A DNA stretch of 64,000 nt from Oscillibacter valericigenes. Its GTDB lineage: Bacteria; Bacillota; Clostridia; Oscillospirales; Oscillospiraceae. The DNA lies in the NCBI RefSeq assembly GCF_016902445.1, contig NZ_JACSNX010000001.1, positions 1-64,000 of the forward strand, written 5' to 3'. A model generated the notes under the pieces. It was not told where the DNA came from. It searched no databases and saw only the letters and a program-made list of their open reading frames with translations. The position numbers and the translations under genes were made by a program. Below are positions 61,015 to 64,000 of this stretch, piece after piece (position 1 is the stretch's first letter; each line of letters opens with the position of its first letter).

Positions 61015-61899
61015 TCAGAACAGCTGCAGGGCCAGCCACACGAAGGGCGCCACGAAGGTGACGGAGTCAAACCGGTCCAGGATGCCGCCGTGGCCCGGCA
61101 GCAGGTTGCCGTAATCCTTGACGCCGAACTCCCGCTTGATGACAGAGAAACTCAGATCGCCGATCTGGCTGATGATACTGCCGATGATGCCCAGCACAAA
61201 GACCGCCGCCCAGGAGAGCTGCGGACCACCCGCCATCTCGATTGGCGGATAGACGTCCACGGAAAGCACGATGCTGTCAGCAATCAGCTTGAAGAGCGTC
61301 ATCCCGATAACACCGCCGATCAGGCCGCCGATGGCGCCCTCCACCGTCTTTTTCGGGCTGACCTTGGGGGCCAGCTTGTGCTTGCCGCACAGCATCCCGG
61401 CAAAGAGGGCGAAGGTGTCAGACCCAAAGGAGATGGCAAGAGGCAGAAACACCAGGGCCGGTCCCAGGTTCCCCAGCAGCCGCAGCCGCAGCAGGCAGGA
61501 GAGCATCAGGGGAAACACCAGCCCTGCGAAAATTGCGCAGGTGACAGCGGCAAAGGGGATGCCCTTCTCCTCGTCATACCGGTGGATGGCCAGGGCGAAG
61601 ATCACGAAGATGAACACCGCTCCCAGCAGGGCGGCAAAAGGCAGCACCGGAAGGGCGGTCAGCGCCGCGTTGGCGATGGACTCCTCCAGATACACACACA
61701 CCGGAACCAGGGCCGCGGCAATCACCGCCAGGAGGATCAGGGGCCTGCCCTTCTCCCCCGCCGCGGCGCGCATCAGCTCCCAGGCGCCGATGGCGCACAT
61801 GGCCGCCAGCAGAAGCATGGTGGCCCAGGACGGCGCCCAGCCTAAAATCAGGATTAGAAGCGGCAGGCCCACCACGGCCACCATCACACGCTTGAACAT
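61015..61899 (-). CDS. cdsA: Phosphatidate cytidylyltransferase
   Basis: 294 aa membrane enzyme making CDP-diacylglycerol. About eight membrane helices and the C-terminal signature SVIKREFGVKDYGNLLPGHG followed by GILDRFDS, with the conserved Lys and Asp residues. SPKKTVEGAIGG is the upstream conserved loop. Confidence 0.95.
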   Translation of the reverse strand: MFKRVMVAVVGLPLLILILGWAPSWATMLLLAAMCAIGAWELMRAAAGEKGRPLILLAVIAAALVPVCVYLEESIANAALTALPVLPFAALLGAVFIFVIFALAIHRYDEEKGIPFAAVTCAIFAGLVFPLMLSCLLRLRLLGNLGPALVFLPLAISFGSDTFALFAGMLCGKHKLAPKVSPKKTVEGAIGGLIGGVIGMTLFKLIADSIVLSVDVYPPIEMAGGPQLSWAAVFVLGIIGSIISQIGDLSFSVIKREFGVKDYGNLLPGHGGILDRFDSVTFVAPFVWLALQLF

Positions 61900-61935
61900 T
61901 GCATCAACCCTCTTCTTCTCAATGTCTGTAAAGGA

Positions 61936-62682
61936 TCATTTCTTCACACCGCCGAACCGCCGGTCCCGGTGATGGTAGGCTGCGATAGCCCGGTCCAGCT
62001 CCGCCTCGTCGAAGTCCGGCCACAGCACATCGGTGAAGTAGAACTCACTGTAGGCGCACTGCCACAGGAGGAAGTTGGAGAGGCGCAGCTCCCCGCTGGG
62101 GCGGATGATAAGCTCCGGGTCCGGGATGCCGGCGGAGTCCAGGTAAGTGGAAAACAGGGCGTCGTCCAGGTCCTCCGGTTTCCGCTCCCCTGCGGCACAG
62201 TCCGCGGCAAACCGCCGGACCGCCCGCAGGATCTCGTCCCGGCCGCCGTAGTTCAGGCACACGTTGGCCTGGAAGTCGTCTTTTGACAGGTGCTCCGTGA
62301 TCTCGTCGGTCTCCCGGGCCAGGGCCCGCAGCTCCGGGGAGATGGGCGTCATGTCGCCGAAGAAATGGAGGCGGATGTGGTCCTTCTCCATGGTGTCCAC
62401 CGCCTCCAGCAGATACCGCTTCAGCAGGGCCATGATGGCGGCGACCTCTGTTTCCGACCGCTTCCAGTTTTCCGTGGAAAAGGCGTAGACGGTCAGGTAT
62501 TTCACGCCGATGTTCTTGCAGTAGGTGGCGATGCGGCGGAACGTCTCCGCTCCCGCCTTGTGGCCGGCGGTGCGGGGCAGGCCCCGCTTCGTGGCCCAGC
62601 GGCCGTTGCCGTCCATGATGATCGCAATGTGGCGGGGAGGCGGCAGGACCTGGCCCGCCGAGGCGTTGATAATCTCTTGCAT
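61936..62682 (-). CDS. uppS: Isoprenyl transferase (undecaprenyl diphosphate synthase)
   Basis: 248 aa. cis-Prenyltransferase making the C55 lipid carrier. HIAIIMDGNGRWATKRGLPR has the catalytic Asp, YLTVYAFSTENWKR the second motif, and DPELIIRPSGELRLSNFLLW with SEFYFTDVLWPDF the later ones. The start is set at the ATG at 62682; an ATG at 62697 has no ribosome site. It heads the uppS-cdsA-dxr-rseP-ispG-polC run. Confidence 0.95.
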   Translation of the reverse strand: MQEIINASAGQVLPPPRHIAIIMDGNGRWATKRGLPRTAGHKAGAETFRRIATYCKNIGVKYLTVYAFSTENWKRSETEVAAIMALLKRYLLEAVDTMEKDHIRLHFFGDMTPISPELRALARETDEITEHLSKDDFQANVCLNYGGRDEILRAVRRFAADCAAGERKPEDLDDALFSTYLDSAGIPDPELIIRPSGELRLSNFLLWQCAYSEFYFTDVLWPDFDEAELDRAIAAYHHRDRRFGGVKK

Positions 62683-62697
62683 GATGGATTCTCTCAT

Positions 62698-63075
62698 TTC
62701 AAAATGGATTGTTGGGGATGCGTCCCATTGGACGTGGAATGGCAGCTATGGTGATAGCTGGGCAATGCACCCCCCATTTCTCTTTTGGTCTTGCCAAAAG
62801 AGAAACGGGCCGTGCACGGTCCAAAGAGAAAAAACGCTTTGGTCGCAACTTTGCACGTACGTGCAAAGTTGCTGTACGGGGGTCGGCGTGAGATGGTGCC
62901 TGCAGGGTCGCGATGGCTCCCCGACGGGCGCGGCGGGGTGCCGCAGAAACTTGACAGTTGATTCCCGCAACGCAGGTGCGGAGGTCAGCGGGGTGCAAGA
63001 ACGCATTTGACCTGTTTCTCTTTCCGCGCGTTCCGCTTCGCTACGCGCTGCTCGGACGGGCGTGGAAGATGCAGC
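62698..63075. other. Non-coding region with perfect palindromes
   Basis: No gene is visible in this 378-base stretch. It holds TTTCTCTTTTGG (62777-62788) / CCAAAAGAGAAA (62794-62805), a 28-base perfect palindrome (62845-62872, arm GCAACTTTGCACGT), and a copy of the element seen at the window start (62744-62764). Base use differs from the flanking genes. It could be an RNA gene, a transposon remnant or a protein-binding site. Confidence 0.6.
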
Positions 63076-63363
63076 TCAGTCCGCCTTGTTCCACCAGCGG
63101 TCGGTCTTCCAGGCAAAATGGAAGCCGCAGGCGCGGCAGTATTGGGTCTCCTCCATGGGAAACCAGGGCAGGATGAAGCGTCCACAGTTGGGGCAGCGGA
63201 GATGGCGCAGTTCGATTCCCGAGAAGACGGCTGCTGCTACAACGCCCAAGGCCAGGAACACCAGCCCCAGTCTGCCCCGCACGCCGCCCGCCAGACACAA
63301 GGGAAAAACAGTCGCAAACAGTGTTCCTCTGGCTACTGAATACCATTTCTTTTCCAGTTTCAT
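63076..63363 (-). CDS. Small membrane protein with zinc ribbon
   Basis: 95 aa. Two hydrophobic segments (about 12-27 and 32-48) are followed by a ribbon CPNCG ... CRACG (about 57-80) and an aromatic end (FHFAWKTDRWWN). Function unknown. It starts 16 bases after the previous gene. Confidence 0.72.
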   Translation of the reverse strand: MKLEKKWYSVARGTLFATVFPLCLAGGVRGRLGLVFLALGVVAAAVFSGIELRHLRCPNCGRFILPWFPMEETQYCRACGFHFAWKTDRWWNKAD

Positions 63364-63379
63364 AGAACCCTCTTCTTTC

Positions 63380-63862
63380 TTAAGCGGGCGGCAGGGCCAG
63401 CAGGGCGTTCAGCTGTTCCATAGCCGCCGCCAAGTCACAGCCTTTCAGCTGATAGCAGGCGTAGCCCAAGCTCAGGTCCCTCAGGTACAGGGGCGTGTAC
63501 AGCAAGCCGTCGGAGCGCAGACTGAACGCGGCGTCCAGTATACCTTGGTTTCCCTCCACGTGGTTGAGCCAGAGGTTGTAGACCTGCTGGTCCCCGGACC
63601 AGGAGATATTCCGCTGGCGGCCGCAGAAAGAGACGGTGCCCGTCTCCAGCTCCGCCAGCAGCGGCGCGATCTCCGCCTGGTCAGGGCGGGCCTCCAGTGT
63701 ACGGCGGAGGTCCCCCACAAAGGCAGTGACATAGAACTCTGTGGCCCGGTCCGAGTGGGCAAACTCCCGAAAAGGCACCGGCCGCAGCAAAACCGCCAGC
63801 GTCACCGCCAGCAGGACCAGGCACCCCAGTCCCCGGCTGTGTTTCTCCATCCAGCGTCCCAT
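63380..63862 (-). CDS. Membrane-anchored protein of unknown function
   Basis: 160 aa. One N-terminal membrane helix (about 12-26) and an extracytoplasmic domain with two Cys. The start is ATG at 63862 with AAAGGGGA upstream. No known family recognised. It forms a pair with the zinc-ribbon protein. Confidence 0.68.
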   Translation of the reverse strand: MGRWMEKHSRGLGCLVLLAVTLAVLLRPVPFREFAHSDRATEFYVTAFVGDLRRTLEARPDQAEIAPLLAELETGTVSFCGRQRNISWSGDQQVYNLWLNHVEGNQGILDAAFSLRSDGLLYTPLYLRDLSLGYACYQLKGCDLAAAMEQLNALLALPPA

Positions 63863-64000
63863 GCAGATTTTCCCCTTTCTACAGCTCTCCCAGTCTCCGC
63901 CCAGCCAGCGGCAGCGGAAATCGGAGCTGGTCAATGCGATGGCCACCCCGACGAGGTCCGCACCATCCGCCACGGGACGGCAGTATCAGGAATCGCAGAA
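63863..64000. other. Upstream region, nothing recognised
   Basis: Presumed promoter region of the 63862 gene or the end of a neighbour cut by the window edge. No clear promoter or coding signal. Confidence 0.3.

Noticed and set aside
62845-62872. 28-base palindrome as a phage attachment site or replication terminus
   Set aside because: No integrase, tRNA end or terminus protein gene nearby, so only the palindrome itself is reported.

Overview
The window is GC-rich, densely coded chromosomal DNA from a spore-forming, Gram-positive anaerobe of the Clostridia, most likely an Oscillospiraceae-type gut bacterium (inference). The evidence is a complete spoIIA operon (spoIIAA-spoIIAB-sigF), spoIIGA-sigE, a PolC-type replicative polymerase, a T-box leader, a DUF951 protein, BlaI/M56 regulators, and strong TTGACA/TATAAT-type promoters with AGGAGG ribosome binding sites. 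I see no phage, insertion sequence, plasmid, CRISPR, rRNA or tRNA gene.

Layout. 1-8.5 kb: nucleotidyltransferase and PcrA/UvrD helicase (minus), divergent from a BlaI repressor and a very large (1527 aa) M56 BlaR1-like membrane protease. 8.5-11.7 kb: DUF4358 lipoprotein, MBOAT acyltransferase and DHHW protein (cell-surface polymer acylation). 11.8-12.9 kb: threonine aldolase-like enzyme. 12.9-15.3 kb: an operon behind three LexA-like boxes, encoding a 42-aa membrane peptide, a radical SAM protein and a DUF4130 protein (DNA damage response). 15.2-16.7 kb: spoIIA operon. 16.8-19.1 kb: flavodoxin-fold reductase; VOC protein, TudS-like protein and acetyltransferase. 19.1-23.1 kb: T-box leader, acetyltransferase, YcxB-like protein, valS. 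23.1-24.8 kb: sigE and spoIIGA. 24.9-26.4 kb: ECF sigma/anti-sigma pair and a DUF951 + 32-aa membrane peptide pair. 26.5-28.7 kb: S1-domain protein and RarA, convergent. 28.8-33.8 kb: Na+/solute symporter and three peptidases (M29, PepT, M24), probably a peptide-utilisation unit. 33.9-36.5 kb: DUF6064-like membrane protein, endonuclease III and a three-gene cassette of low-complexity proteins. 36.7-40.9 kb: trpS-wecA-wecB and a membrane-anchored protein. 41-41.9 kb: cyclase-family protein and a Cys-rich DUF6485-like protein. 42-45.2 kb: der-plsY-gpsA. 45.3-47 kb: yceD-rpmF and two unknown genes. 47.1-48.1 kb: RluA-type pseudouridine synthase. 48.2-52.8 kb: potABCD polyamine importer and a FlK-like thioesterase. 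52.9-62.7 kb: uppS-cdsA-dxr-rseP-(acetyltransferase)-ispG-polC, combining isoprenoid and lipid-carrier synthesis, intramembrane proteolysis and replication. 62.7-64 kb: non-coding DNA with perfect palindromes, then two small membrane proteins.

The parts most worth following up are the LexA-box operon with its small membrane peptide, the BlaI/M56 pair whose sensor lacks any recognisable penicillin-binding domain, the T-box leader that puts two non-synthetase genes ahead of valS, the low-complexity three-gene cassette, and several families of intergenic hairpin repeats.
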